Part shown: piece after piece, positions 10,911 to 23,516 of the stretch
Layout: each line of letters begins with the position of its first letter
How positions within the stretch are numbered: the first letter of the stretch is position 1
Notes under the pieces: model-generated
What the model was told of the DNA's origin: nothing
What the model saw: the letters and a program-made list of their open reading frames with translations, nothing else
Database searches by the model: none
Program-made: the position numbers and the translations under genes
Assembly: GCA_905182995.1 (NCBI GenBank)
Contig: CAJJDP010000030.1
Span: 438,747 to 502,746, forward strand
Source: Paramecium octaurelia
Taxonomy: Eukaryota > Ciliophora > Oligohymenophorea > Peniculida > Parameciidae
Direction: 5' to 3'
DNA length: 64,000 nt

Positions 10911-12070
10911 AGTAAAATATTTATATACCTCATCGATAGTTTATCCTAAACATATGCCAGTCTCATAAGCCCAACATCGAGACACATTCTAAATTGTATA
11001 GCCACCGCCTCCCAAAAGAATCAATGGAACTCCAAATTATTTCATGTATGAAATGCATTATCCATGTCCTCTTTTAAATTGTTATATTCAATTTTACTTG
11101 ATGGATAAATTCAAAGCACCTAATCGATCCAGTGATAATGAATCTGCACCACATTACATAACAACACAATCAGGACGAAATGTTTCCATCACTCTGCTGG
11201 TAACTTTCTTAAATAAATCCAAGTAAGGTCCATCAGATATTCCTGGCTTTAATGGCACATTAACTGCATAATATCTGCCGACTCCTAATCCTACTGAATT
11301 CAATTATCCTGTTCCTGGAAAGAAATCATCTCCATATTAATGAAATGATAAAGTCATTACTCTATTTGTCAAATAAAATGCTTCTTCAACTCCATCACCA
11401 TGATGACAATCAATATCTACATATAATACTCGAACATATATTCTTAATAACTCTAAAATGCACAATACTATGTCATTTATATAACAAAATCCAGCTGCCT
11501 CCTTCTTTTTAGCATGATGCAATCCTCCTGACCAATTGATTGCTATATCTGCTTACCCAGTTAGTATTGTATGGGCACAATCAATGCTTGCCCCTGCACT
11601 AAATTAACAATAAGAGAAAAGTCCTGAAAATGTAGGATTATCGGCTGAGTCTCCTACTTTGTACTCAGAATTCAGATTTTTAGTATTCTTATTTTGACTC
11701 CATTTAGTTATTAATCGATACTCCTCCAACAAATTCTCAGGTATAACCCCATCGTTATTTGTTGAACAGTATTCCTTTACAAAGTTGACCTTATTCTCGC
11801 TCATATACTAACTTAAATAAGTAACATATTCGGGATCATGGAATTTTTTTAATTCTTCTAATTGTGCTTCTCTAATCAAGTAAACATCCAATGATCTGTA
11901 TAGTCTATCTTTATATAAGGTTTCAACTACCCAAAATTTACTATTAAGCTATGAGCCATTGCGATACGTTTCGGTTTCATAGGATGTTCCTTACCATAAT
12001 GAAATTTCCCTATCAATCTATTATAAAAGTATGCTACTCTTCTACTTGAATCAGAATCGGCTTAAATCAT
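10627..12070 (-). CDS. Class I histone deacetylase (Rpd3/HDAC1 type)
   Basis: Zinc-dependent enzyme that removes acetyl groups from histone lysines. The model is 453 aa with three introns (26, 27 and 29 nt). Order of motifs: [34 protein letters not shown], the catalytic [39 protein letters not shown] with zinc ligands, the second active-site stretch [23 protein letters not shown] (VMQCGADSLS), and [22 protein letters not shown]. Relative to HDAC1 there are roughly 20-30 extra residues between the N-terminal part and the catalytic core ([20 protein letters not shown]). The C-terminal tail is acidic ([12 protein letters not shown]). All catalytic residues that I can see are intact. The 3' end lies in a duplicated block. 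Confidence 0.94.
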
Positions 12071-12270
12071 GTGTTAATTATTTAATTTAGATTATAAATA
12101 TTACATTATTTCAATAAATCCTTTACTAAATTAATAATATCATATTCTATATAAAACAATGATTATAATTTAAATTAGAAAAGTTTAAAATTTATAGATT
12201 ATTTTAGATATTCACAGCAAAAACTCCAAATTAATCATAACATATCAGAAGTAAAATACATATGAAAAAA

Positions 12271-13753
12271 TCATTGTCGTTAACTGAAAGATCTCTAAGC
12301 AGATTCCATATATGGATGGAATAGCATTTTAGGAGGAGATCTCCTAATTTTTTATTCCGTATGCTTATCTTAATATTGGACAAAACTATTTGGACCTTTC
12401 TCCTAACTAAAGAATATTCAACTTAATACTAAACAGTTTCATTCTGCAATTTTGTAGGACTCAATTCATGTCGAAATTTAATCTTGTTAAATGAATACTA
12501 CAGCACTTTTGGTAATTAAACAGGATAAAGGGATTCCTAACTTACTTGTTATTATTTTTGAGAACTCTAAGAGTAATTCAGTTTCTTTTTTGATGATTGA
12601 GAGTATTTCTCAGTAAAAGATAAATTCTTTTTACTCTCTATCTATTATTCCAGCTGCAATGTCGGAAACTATTGTTAAATCTCCAAAGAACTATCATTAT
12701 TATTCGAGTTCTCTCCTTGCCGCTGAGGAGATGGATTTGTTTGGTATATCTTCTTCTCCTATTTTAAGACTTTAGAAGGTTTAAATGACGGATATTTCAA
12801 TGTTTGATCATTCAGATAAATTTAAACATCCCTCACATTACGCTTAATATCTTTTTTCTTCTTTTGTAATGTTACTTGATCCACCTTATATTTTGGTAAG
12901 ATTTAGAAAATATCGAACCTTTCTGAACTTATCAAAGCTTACTCTGCAAAAGTTCTAATTGAACTTATTGTGGGTCTCAGTTCAGGATCATACGAGAGTA
13001 GTATTCTTAACAAATTATTTAAATTTAGACTATATTATGGATGATATACAAATTTAATCCCTTTTAGTATTTGTCTATGTAAAACATTGATATTATTGGC
13101 TTTAAAAGGCTGTTCTTTAAACATTAGTTAATAAACCAATACTCCAAGCATCCATATGTCAGATTTACAATCATAAATTTTTTATTTAACAAACTCTGGA
13201 GCTAATAAATATATATCTTAATAGATATCTTAATGAAGATAATATAAAATATTCATATCCCCCAATATTGTAGTTTTTTGAGAGCAAAATAGATTTGATA
13301 AACTGATTTTTCCATGAGAATGCTTAGGATGAAACAATTCAATTGCAGAACAAGCCTAATAATTAATTTTGATCTAAAAATACCTAAATTAGAATATTAA
13401 GGATTTCTTATTCATTAAGGGGGCATTAATATTAAGTGTCAATATATTAGCTTATCACTCTTATAAATTTATATATCAAAATACCCTAAATAAGTATTAT
13501 CTGCATCATGAGAGGCCTCATAAAATTTAACTAAATGAGGACTACAAGTCTTAGATAGTTTATTAATTAATTGGATTAAAGAAATTACTTTATCCTTATT
13601 AACTCCTTCTAAACTATACAACCTCAAGATGTAAGGCTAATTGACTCTTCTAAGGATAATAGTTTTTTTGAATTTATTATAACGAAGCACTTCGACAACA
13701 GTAAATTATGGATATAGATTTTCTATGTTCTTCTTAATTGATTTCATCATCAT
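12271..13753 (-). CDS. Pseudokinase with conserved C-lobe
   Basis: A 468-aa protein with three introns (25, 28 and 23 nt) that has a protein-kinase fold but degraded catalytic motifs. The beta-3 strand reads KKTIILRRV, with no clear VAIK lysine. The catalytic loop reads HSHGKISLSNLF instead of HRDLKPEN, so the catalytic Asp is gone. DFG reads DMN (ILGDMNILYY). Structural motifs survive: LNEQEILNILIQACSAIELFHP helix E, LAPEFVKQKIYDCKSDIWMLGVLVYQLM (APE and the DxW helix F) and a PELRPT end. The tail of about 170 residues is S/Q-rich. A clean open frame with selective loss of catalytic residues suggests a functional scaffold or allosteric regulator rather than a dead gene. Confidence 0.8.
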
Positions 13754-14062
13754 TCTGTTGTGATATTAATTTTATTATTTATCGAATTTATAGAATTCTC
13801 CAGTAGATTATTGGGATATTTAAATTTCATTAATGATATACATCTAATATCGAAAAGTTAGAGTAAGATTCCATCACAATAATCTATCATTGATAGATCG
13901 AATATAAGAACTATTTAAAATAATACAAGATGTTTTAAACTATTTATAATTGGATAGATGGTTTAAGTCTTTCCATCCATATTACAATGTTAGAAATAAG
14001 ACGATTTTGTTAATTGATTATGGGTAAAAGAATAAATAAAAATAATTGTTATATAAAATTTA
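13754..14062. promoter_or_regulatory. Divergent intergenic region
   Basis: Lies between the starts of the pseudokinase (minus) and the WDR74-like gene (plus), so it must hold both promoters. It is AT-rich. A perfect 17-nt palindrome with odd centre, ATCTATCATTGATAGAT, sits at 13882-13898. No known Paramecium promoter motif can be assigned. Confidence 0.35.
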
Positions 14063-15372
14063 ATGTAAATAATTACTGGTGATGAAACAGGATTATTGAA
14101 ATTAATTGATTTAGATAAAAAAGAAGTGATAAAGAAATATGGAGAACAAGGAAAGGAGTTCAAAATAATATAAATACTGACCTTCAGAATTGCTGACATT
14201 TGCTTTTTCTTGGTTTTAAGAGAATAAAGTCTATTATTATTGGATAATGAATTAAATGAAATTACTCAAATTGGCATTGATTCATCGCCATTAAAAGGAT
14301 TTTGCAATTCAAATCATGATATCTATGTAATTTATGCCAATAGAAAAATAAATCATATAAAATATGATGAAGATCAGAACTTATTTCTTGATTAAGAAAC
14401 AATAAACTCGAAGGATTTCGTGCCCCTTACTAATTGCAAAGATAAATATGTGACTTCTGCTGCTATTTCTAGTGACCAAAAATTATTATTGGTGACATAT
14501 TTTGGAGCTCCGCCATCCATTTTTAATTTATAATAGAAAAAATTATAATGGTAATCAAGAAATGTAAAAAATGATGAATTGGATCTATAAGTTAAAATGC
14601 ACGATTATGATGGACTGTTCTTGGATGACTATTCTGTTGGAGTCATAACTACCCACTTGACACTTAGGATATACAATATTCTCGAATAGAAATCTTAACC
14701 TGTTTCTGAACATTCATTAAAACACTCAAAAACAAAAATAAAATGTATCAGAGCATACAACGAAAAATATTATATGATTAATGAAAGAGGCGAAATCTTA
14801 ATTTACTAGAAAGACTTCAAGTTTGAAAGGATGATAAAAGGTACATTTGGAGCTGTGAGAGATGTAGCATTCAATAAGGAGTATATATACACTGTTAGCA
14901 TCGATCGTTTTCTAAGGTTCATTTTAATGGCTATTTTAGGGTGTATCACATTGAAAATATAAGAATACCATTATCCATTAATTTATCATAAAGACTACAA
15001 GCTATCAATTTCTATTGTGCTGAGTATAAAGATATAGAGATAGAAAAAAAGTAAGAAAAAATTTGGACAATTTAAAATGGCAAAGAAGCAAAGGCTAGAT
15101 TTGCTGGAATGAGAAGACATACAATTAAATTGCCATATTTAGATAAAATGTTTGAAAATCATAAGCTAAATAAATAAAAAAAAGAATAATAAAAATTGAA
15201 ATAAGAAGAATAATCAATTGAAATTAAATAAGAATATGATGAAGAAGATTAGCAACCTAAATTTAAAAATATCGAAAATAAGAAAATTTAAAAATAAAAA
15301 TAAAAATAGAAGATTCTTGGATTAAAGAAATAAAAGTTACTTGTAAATAAACCAAATAGAAAAATGAAATGA
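14063..15372 (+). CDS. WDR74/Nsa1-like ribosome-assembly WD protein
   Basis: A 428-aa WD-repeat protein with one 23-nt intron that begins GTT rather than GTA, near 14917-14939. The start reads MQIITGDETGLLKLIDLDKK, as in the first blade of Nsa1/WDR74. The diagnostic late blade reads GTFGAVRDVAFNKEYIYTV followed by SIDRFLRVYHIEN. After the propeller comes a basic tail with IWTIQNGKEAK and runs of K, Q and E, ending LLVNKPNRKMK, which resembles nucleolar localisation tails. Nsa1/WDR74 acts in nucleolar 60S pre-ribosome maturation with the Rix7/NVL ATPase. Identity rests on the overall pattern, so another propeller protein cannot be excluded. Confidence 0.68.
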
Positions 15373-15424
15373 AATATTTGTTTTATATTGTTTAAATTCT
15401 TAATTGCATATAAATTATTTTTTT

Positions 15425-16597
15425 ATGAGTAACTAGAAGAATAGCTATGATAACTTGATCTTTAATGATGAAGATGAAGATCTACAGAACTTAAGTCAGC
15501 CAAAGAAGAATTCTCATTATTTAAATCGGTTGCATAGAAGAAACAACAAATAATTGGAGAAGCCATGGTTAAACACTGTAACAGAAGAAGATCGGGTGGA
15601 TTTAAATGATAAACTCAAACAAACTGTGGGAAACAGTAAATACAAGTTCAAATATTTGTTTTAGATTCCCTAAATAATGAATAACTCTAAGCTTTAGAGT
15701 AGGAAGAAAACTTATGAAATTTTCACAAAAAATTCTTAACTTGAACAATATTATTTATAATTAAAGAGAACTGCCTCTAACTCTGTAAATACAATATAGT
15801 CTAAAGCTGACTATAAAGATATAATAAGCTAAATTTCAAATAATAAAGTACATGATACATATCAACATTAAAATAAACAGAATAATGGAGTAATTTATAC
15901 AAATGAATTATGGTCATAAAAACTAAGAAATCAAATAAGTGAACAATCTAGATTAAAGGAACTCTCTGAGTTGCTAGAAATGAATAAGATTAAAATGAGT
16001 TATGATGAGCAATTACAAAACTTCTAAGAATACTTTGTTAAGAAAACAAAACTAAAAAAAGAAAGTATATCTGATATGTAGGAAATTGTTTCAAAAGCTT
16101 TTTTATCAGAAAGTCAAAAGGAAATTTAAACCTAAGGGGATAATTAATTTAAGAAACCTTAAGCCTTAAACATATAAACATATTTCAAGCCTCATCTTGA
16201 AGAATAAACTTTAGATTATTCAACAAAGCATAGTCGATTGGGTTCTCGAAAGCATAGTCAAGGATATAGACCATAATCATAAGAATATAGTATTTTTAGT
16301 CGGCGAGGGTCAGCTGTAAACGTAAAAACTAATGACGATATGGCATCTACTTAATTTAATCATACAGATACGCCTAATGATAAATTAAGATTCATAATTG
16401 AAGATTCCTTCAAAGAGAATTAATCAACGAAAATCACAGTTTCTAAAATTAATAACTTTATTAGATCAGAAAAGGAGGATTAAGAAAGTATTAAATAGAA
16501 AAAACTTCAATTGCAATAGGCGAAAGCGTTGAACAATGCAATAAAGATTAAAAAACAGAGAGCAAAGAATTCTCATATTTCCAACTAAATAACTTGA
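15425..16597 (+). CDS. Hypothetical protein, 390 aa
   Basis: Unrecognised, intronless, ATG 15425 to TGA 16595. Highly polar with many Q, K, N and S residues, no hydrophobic segments, and short predicted coiled-coil stretches (SRLKELSELLEMNKIKMSYD and KKLQLQQAKALNNAIKIKKQ near the end). RLGSRKHSQGYRP and SRRGSAVNV look like phosphorylatable basic-serine patches. Lies 52 nt after the WDR74-like gene in the same orientation. Likely a disordered lineage-specific protein. Confidence 0.62.
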
Positions 16598-16749
16598 TAC
16601 GATATGACTTTTTTAATGTGTTTTATAAAATATACATACTTATGTAATTTTCAGAGATTGATTATCGTATATGCAAGTGCTTTGGCTTTGGTTAATGTAA
16701 AGAAGATAGAATAGAATTAATTTTTTTAATTTGTATAATTATATATATT

Positions 16750-17076
16750 TCACATTTTATGCTCAATTTCTACTATGCGCTTGATGCCAGTATTAGTTTT
16801 AGGGATGATCTCTGTACGAGTTTCACTCTACATGTACTTTTTTACCTTGATTATATAATTATAAACTACATCTTCGTAATTACAGGTAACTGTACCATCT
16901 TCTGCTGTCTTGAATACTTTTTAATAAGCTGTCAGATTTGACAAACCTCCGCGGTCTTGTTAAACCTAATTATTTTATGATGTCTGTTCCTTAATCACTA
17001 TTCTAGTATTGTTGTTCTATTGGTTAAACTAATTTAAGTAATTTTGAAATGGATCCTGAGTTATTTATTGATTCAT
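16750..17076 (-). CDS. Small hypothetical protein, about 108 aa
   Basis: Open from ATG 17076 to TGA 16750 with no intron needed. The protein opens MNQQITQDPFQNYLNQFNQQ, has a core VFKTAEDGTVTCNYEDV and ends TNTGIKRIVEIEHKM. A GTAGTTTATAAT...AAG segment of 24 nt within EDV-KKYMQ could be a frame-neutral intron. No domain recognised. Codon use and residue mix look coding, and the reverse-strand ORF over the same bases does not. Confidence 0.5.
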
Positions 17077-17208
17077 ATTTTAATTAAAATAATGAAGAAT
17101 TATATCTTAAATTATCTTTAAATAAAGCAATTTTATAATAAAACATATTACTTAATAAAATAATCTTGAAGTATGATAATGAACTAATGGAAAAATTATT
17201 GTTTATGT

Positions 17209-17897
17209 TCATTTAGTAGTGGAACTGGAACTTTGGCTAGAGCCCTCTTTTTAGATTCTGGTTTATTGTTTGAGTGCCAAATAATCAGATAGAATGGATT
17301 TCAACCATTTCCAGGCTTGTTTGAGTGATGGCTACTCTCGAAAGGAATGCTCAGGATGGCAACTAATCACCATTTGCAATAATGATTCAACAAATTTGTG
17401 TTCATTGGAATATTTAGATCTTCCTTAATATAATAGTACTTTACGATTTGCAATTCTTCTGAAATATCTTAATTTTTTTAATTACTTGTAATGAGATCCT
17501 GTTCTAATTTGAGGATCAACTTCTGTAACTCAATATTAGTTTTTTATTACTAACTATTGTGCATAAACTCATGATGTAATTTATTTGATATTGAATTTAG
17601 TTCTTAATTTAATTCATCTATGCTTTCTTGATTTTTATTTGAACTTTTGTATTGAACTTCCAATTGGTGTTTAAGATCTTAGATTTGATTGAGAAGTAGC
17701 TGTTCTACCTTTCTCAATTTATTTATAACATTATTCAAATTTTGTATTTCTTCATCCAAATCTTTCTGCCTTTTGGGTAACGATCTACTGGAACTCTTTT
17801 TTGTTAAAATAGTATCTTGATTAATAGATTTATTGGCCGTATACGAATCTGTCGATATATTGCCTTCAGCTTCGCTTTCACGAATAGAATACAACAT
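17209..17897 (-). CDS. Coiled-coil hypothetical protein, 222 aa
   Basis: Unrecognised. ATG 17897, TGA 17209, one 20-nt intron ending AAG. Residues about 35-130 form a coiled coil (LDEEIQNLNNVINKLRKVEQ and following heptads). A compact C-terminal segment, NEHKFVESLLQMVISCHPEH then QAWKWLKSILSDYLALKQ, looks globular and could be a conserved module. The end is an S/T-rich tail. Neighbours are a trichocyst matrix protein gene and a small orphan, all on the minus strand. Confidence 0.6.
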
Positions 17898-17960
17898 TGA
17901 AATTTTAACGAAATTTATTTTAATAAATATATGTGTGTATGTAGGCAATAATTCTGTTTT

Positions 17961-19127
17961 TCATTATCTAAATATACCTCCTTTTTTTAAGGCATTTTCA
18001 GCATCCTTAATGGCTAATAATTCATTATCGTATTATTGTATTAAAGAGTTATGTGAAGCAGTTCTAAAGTTTAATAATCAATTAAATACCTTTCAATCCA
18101 TCTATTTTAAGTGGAAGTGAGGTTGTCTTCAGCTTCAGCCAAATTAATTCTTGCGTCATTCAGAATTGCATTAAGTGCTTTAATTTCGCCATCTTTGGTT
18201 TCGATTTCTGTTTGCAATAAAGGTATGAGGACATCTCTGATTCCAGTAATTTTTGCTTAGATTTCAGATAAAATATCCTATTATAATTTGGATTGAGCAT
18301 CAAACTGATTTTATAAGGAAGTTTATCCATCAATTAAAGATTGTCTTAATTAATTCATATAATTGATAACTTTGTTGAGATTCTCTTAATCAACATAGTT
18401 ATTTTATGCAATTTAAGTGAGTGCCTTAACCAATGGTTGATAAAAGACTCTCTTGGAAGAGAGTTATTTGAGACTATTATTAGGAGAGAATTAATACTGA
18501 GTGTGCATCTTTGATGAAATCTCTTTGATGTTCTCTGATTTTTGTAACAAGGATGTTTCATCTTTGACTTCATTTAATAATGCAATAGCCTAATCTAAAA
18601 CTGCAATTGTATCTGCATATTCATTGAACTATCTAGTGAATATAGACTTGTCTGAGTTGATTTATGCTTCTTTTGCGTTAAACAATTTAGTAGCATCATA
18701 AAGATCTTATTTGGCTTCAGTCAACAATTATTACAATCTTGCTCTTTCATCACTCAAATCCTTGACATCAACTTCTAATTAAGCTATCTGAGGAACATTA
18801 AAATTCATATCAATACCTTGTTCTTAAAGTCTGTAATTTAATTTTAGTAGTATTGTACATCTGCTTAATATTATTAATATTCTTGTTCGTAAAATGCATT
18901 TTCTTCATTCTTTCTAGCTTTAAATGATTCAGCCAATTCATCTAAAGCAACAAACAATTATTGGAAATTAAAGTCTTTAGATGCCACTTCTGATAATGCA
19001 ACAATCACTTATTAGAATGGATGTACTTGATCACCAAAGGCTGACAATATTCCTTAGCTAGATATGATGACCATTTATACTTGGCCAATGTCAAATACAA
19101 GAGAGACAATGCGATGAATATTTTCAT
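17961..19127 (-). CDS. Trichocyst matrix protein
   Basis: Secretory-granule cargo that crystallises in trichocysts and expands on exocytosis. 362 aa with three introns (23, 29 and 26 nt). The signal peptide is MKIFIALSLLYLTLA. The body is almost wholly alpha-helical heptads: KVASKDFNFQQLFVALDELA, a central coiled coil IAQLEVDVKDLSDERARLQQ, and a second one IETKDGEIKALNAILNDARI. This two-block plan with a spacer is typical of the Paramecium TMP family, whose precursors are cleaved during granule maturation. Likely co-regulated with other secretory genes after exocytosis. A second family member is at 57475-58617. Confidence 0.88.
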
Positions 19128-19193
19128 TTATTAATTATAAATCCGTTTTTATGGGAAATAATATTAAACCCGATAAAACAATAACTCATTTAA

Positions 19194-20398
19194 TCAGACG
19201 GATTTCTGGTTTCTACCCAATATTATTTCTTAATCAATTATCATTATCAAATTGATCTAGATTATTTTATAAATGTACAAATTACCTTTTTAAAATCAGT
19301 ATAAAACATGCCAATAAATAATGAATTCATTAAATATAGGCTATATGACAAGGTTGAATAAATTTCGCTAACCATATTCGCTATAAAGTCTTCAGAGGCA
19401 CTTAAGCCATCATTTATATTTGGCTCTCCTTAAGCCATTGGCATGCCCATAAACAAACTGATGAAGTTAACAGACACAACTAAAGATAATAGGATGATAG
19501 ACTTACAAGCAGTGAATAAAAAGCAAATTACAGTAAATAAAGCAGCCTTGATTTACTGACTCAATGAGTAGTCTTTTAATTAATTTGGAATTTTCTATTT
19601 TTGTGAACTCTACTTATAACACATATAATAACTAGTGTAGAGGAAGTTCATCAAAAAGGAGAAGGTTAATAAAATCCTATCTTCGGTGTCTAGAGTAATA
19701 GTAAAAATAATATATAGGAAATAGTGATACATATGTAGTTGGCTTTGTTTTTTTACTCAATTGGGAGCAATGCAAATGCTAAAAATGACAAATGGGATGA
19801 CACTCCACTGAGGAAAATCTAAAATGAAAAAGGTTTGAAGGAGACATGTCTTTGACTTAATCTTAGTTTTTGTGTGACTTTTTGGTTTGTCTGGTAGACT
19901 AAATAATAGATTAGGATGCCTATCAAACTCATCAGTGCATTTCCAATCTAAAGATTAGAATTATAAAATATTATACAGTAAATAATTAATTCTTTTAAAA
20001 TGGTAATTCCAAAAACAAGGGAAAGGTTTATGCCCTTGGATATTGAAGTTAACTTAAAATTGCAGCAAAAAGAACAATGAATGATATTGATGCATACATA
20101 GGTGGCAAATATGTAATTTGTTATTTCAAATTTGTTTATGTTTCTGCAGTTAAATCTCGGTTATTGAGACTGACAAATGATTGTTGTTCATCATCTCTTG
20201 AGATCTCATTCAATATCATTGACACGTCAACAAAAACGAATAAATTATATAATTATTATATTAAAATCAAACCTTGTAATTTTTGTTTTAGCTCTTAGTA
20301 TTACGACTGTAGGTGTCTAAATATTAACTATCCAAGGTAAGATTTTTATAACCAATTGAAATGTCCAACTTTTTGCCTTTCATTGTCGACTCCCTCAT
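19194..20398 (-). CDS. Multi-pass membrane protein, about 357 aa
   Basis: Family not identified. Four introns (32 nt ending AAG, 29, 41 and 29 nt) are needed; exon lengths then sum to 358 codons. The N-terminal about 90 residues are soluble (MKGKKLDISIGYKNLTLDSQ). Hydrophobic segments follow: ASISFIVLFAAILSQL, LMSLIGILIYYLVY, a long pair around FQIFLSGVSSHLSFLAFALL, ILLTFSFLMNFLY, AALFTVICFLFTACKSIILL and a last one near LYLMNSLFIGMFY. About six to seven spans make a receptor- or transporter-like topology. The 41-nt intron is long for this genome and is the weakest part of the model. Confidence 0.6.
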
Positions 20399-20483
20399 TT
20401 TCGGTCTAAAATGAACCAAAACTTGTTACCTTGAGTTGGGAATAACCTAGTACTAATGCAAACTAGGTTCTGGCTCCTCCTAT

Positions 20484-21367
20484 TCAGTCTTTATACGAAT
20501 ATCTTAGATGTTTCTCTTGCCTGCCACCACTATACTGTTATTGATGTTGGAGTTGATGTTGATGTAGTTGTTGTTTACTTAAGGTGTTTTCTTATAAAAT
20601 GTGCCACCTATGCTATCAAATCAAAATATGATTACTTTTGGTTGTTCATATATTTTTGTTGTGTGATTTTCAGGATTTATTGGATTTGCTTAGATCTATT
20701 TTTCTTTTCTGAGGAGATGGTTGGAGTGGCTCTGAACCCGAGATTAGACGGAGGTTTCGTAATGACACTTTCCCTTCCTTGACTTTAACTAGCGGCATTC
20801 AAGGAGAGTTCTGTAGGTTTTGTGATAGAAGTGTTGGATATGTTTGTTCCTCTTAGTTTCTGCATTCTAAATTATTACGATTAATAACCTGGAGGATTTC
20901 AAGTTTGGAGCATAATTGTATTGCTTATTTTTGACCTATGATTCATCAACAATGAGATCAGTTAATTTCATAAGTCTCTCATTTAAAGCCTTCATAAAAT
21001 GTGGCTATGTTGCATCAGTCAATCGATCCAAATTATCGTAATTTAGATTGTAGATAGTAACATCCTTTAAAGATTGTAATGATGTATCGGATGAAGATTC
21101 ATAGTTTTCTTTTGGAAATTTAAATGTGTGATTGATTTTACAACTCTTATATCTAGGATTAAATTGAATTCGAGAATACTTCATTTCTATTTCAAGTTTG
21201 AAATCTTCAACCTCAGAATCCTCATCAGGCTAAGTTTTAGTTATTAATTCTAAAGGAACTTGTGGTTTAACGATCTTCTGATATATTAAATATTTCATGA
21301 GATCCTTATCGATATTTTTGGGTTGTTGCAATTGGGGACTCTTAGATTTTTTATTTCTGTTGGACAT
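20484..21367 (-). CDS. Hypothetical protein with Q/H-rich C-terminus
   Basis: Unrecognised, 286 aa, ATG 21367, TGA 20484, one 23-nt intron containing the in-frame TGAs. N-terminal half: acidic and polar, with EVEDFKLEIEMKYSRIQFN and SLKDVTIYNLNYDNLDRLTD, which looks globular. The end carries a QQLHQHQLQHQQQYSGG tract. No membrane segment. Some of the middle (HFYHKTYRTLLECRQLKSRK) is less protein-like, so a further intron may be missing from this model. Confidence 0.5.
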
Positions 21368-21543
21368 AATCAAAATTAATTATAAAATTAATATAAGAAA
21401 TACTCATCAATTAAATATATTTTATGCTCCCTCCTCCTACATTCTTACCGATTCCACGCTCGTCTATATTTGTGCTTCACTATATTTCACCTTGTTTATA
21501 TGCAATAATTTATGAATAAATATTATTTATTTTAGATATTGAA

Positions 21544-22648
21544 ATGATTAGTGGTTTATTGTACAGTCCTAATTGGACATTCGTCGACAAAATCTTGAGA
21601 GACCCTCAATTAGTGGATCTCGAATACTTTGTTGGAGGTGGTCCAGGACATGATTGGCTTGCAAAGGTCGTCAGAGTGGAACAATAAAAGTAATGCCCAC
21701 CTAAATTTATATTTATTTAGATTTTTAGGTCCAAGGGCTAAATTTGAAAGATAATTTAAGGAAGACCCCAAAACTTGGGAAGTTTTCTCTGACAATTTCT
21801 ATCGTCTTACTGTCCTTGCTGGAGTGGAAAGATTGCTCACTCTTAGATAAGCATATGGAGGCTTGAAGACCAGATTCACCTTTGGAGATTCCAACACGTA
21901 CTATATTGCCTAATTTGTAGAGCTTGTCTTTAATAAATATTCAATCAAGGATTATTCAAGGGATACTTTAGAGGAGCATTATTGAATGCCTTCTAATTTT
22001 TAACAGTTTGGGCTCATCCACTAGTATACAGCAGAGGCAATGGCTATGCTTCTCATTACCTATACTCTTCATTGTTTGAATTGATTACTTATCCTATTGA
22101 TACCATAAAGACCATTATATACTCCGATGTTCAGGGAAGATATAAGGGTGCATTCGACGTAATTGAATAAGTAATCAATCAAGTAAAGTCTAGGTTTATG
22201 CAAGAAATGGATTCAGTCATTTTTACAGAGGAATAGTCTTTAAATTGGCCTTCAATGGAACTTTAATCTATCATCTCCGAAATGTCTATGAATAAGATTA
22301 CATCTAATAAGTACTGCTACTTCTTATCATTCTTAGTTGATATCTACACCTTTATTGGCTATTGGCTACGGATTCCTTACTATCAAGACAAGATTGCAAT
22401 TAGCAAGCACTGATTTGAGTTTCTAACAAACAAATCAAAAGGGAAGAATAGCTGCCAATCTTTTCGCTTAAAAGACACCTTTCAGTATCTATAGAGGTGT
22501 CATTCCATTCCTGTTGTTAACTGATTTCTTCCACTACAAATTATATGCACTCTATTCATCAACTGCACAATCAAGAACCTTGGATGAATTCCTTAATCAA
22601 TACAAACATCACATAGGAAGTCCAAAGGATGAAAATTTATGGCAATGA
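21544..22648 (+). CDS. Mitochondrial carrier-like protein (SLC25 superfamily)
   Basis: Probable inner- or outer-mitochondrial-membrane carrier of 333 aa with four introns (21690-21720, 21898-21920, 22171-22193, 22311-22336). One clear carrier signature is visible: LITYPIDTIKTIIYSDVQGRY followed by FYRGIVFKLAFNG. A weaker third repeat reads PLLAIGYGFLTIKTRLQLAS with FSIYRGVIPFLLLTDFFHYK. The first repeat is degenerate. The N-terminus (MISGLLYSPNWTFVDKILRD) and the divergent repeats resemble unconventional SLC25 members rather than a nucleotide or phosphate carrier. Substrate cannot be inferred. Confidence 0.72.
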
Positions 22649-23516
22649 TTATGCAAATAATCTAAAAATGTCAATATAAAATATTAATATTTATAACTTA
22701 TATTTAATTATATCTTGTATCTGAACATTATGCAAATGATCTCTCTTTTGTTTGTTTAAAATATCTGAATTACCTTTATTAATGAAATTAAAATTGTTTT
22801 CAAAAAATTAAGATTTGAATAAAGAAATTAAACGTATTGCAACATACAAAATAATAATTAATTATAAAAATAGCTTTCTAAATCAATTTAATAATTAACT
22901 ACTTTAAGTGTTAAGCAGATTAAATATAAATGTAAATGAGATAATCATAGAACTAAACAGGATTTAATACATTAGTAGTTTAAAAGTGAAATTAATAATA
23001 ATATTGAATAACTTAATACCTATTAATAAAATGGATTTCTTTTCAGACTAATTAGAATCTAATTACAAATTAAAATATTTTAATCAATACTTAATAACAA
23101 TATTAAATGGATCTTTATTATTATCTAATTGATTTTAAGAATATGAGCCCATAAATTATATAAAATTATATGAATCACTATTTCTAACATCTAAAAATCA
23201 TCTTAATATAGTTTAGGTATTTAACTGCAATTTAACTAATACAAAGTTGTTTGATTATAGTCTTAAATTGTATTAAATTAATCAAAACTTATTTGTAATA
23301 ACGAATAAAATCTTCTTTTTAATTACTAGTCTCCTTTAAGTTATTATTAAATCAATCAAAAAATGAAATGCTGCAATTACATCTTATTATTAATTTAGTT
23401 TCTAATATAATACACTTTAATTAAATCTTTTAATATCCTAATTTTAGTAAATATAAACAATATGTATTTTTATTATTATCTTTCAATAATTAAGTTAAAT
23501 TTATTTGATTCTAAAT
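22649..23516. other. AT-rich gene-free region
   Basis: About 870 bp of very AT-rich sequence with no open frame that looks coding on either strand and no RNA gene recognised. Long for Paramecium, where intergenic gaps are usually short. It may contain the 3' end of the carrier transcript and the promoter of the phosphatase gene. Confidence 0.5.

Noticed and set aside
16759..16941. 60-aa plus-strand ORF
   Set aside because: It is the antisense shadow of the small minus-strand gene 16750-17076.
20456..20782. 108-aa plus-strand ORF
   Set aside because: It lies antisense to a better-supported minus-strand gene and is Phe/Cys/Tyr-rich, the mirror of a Q/K/N-rich protein.
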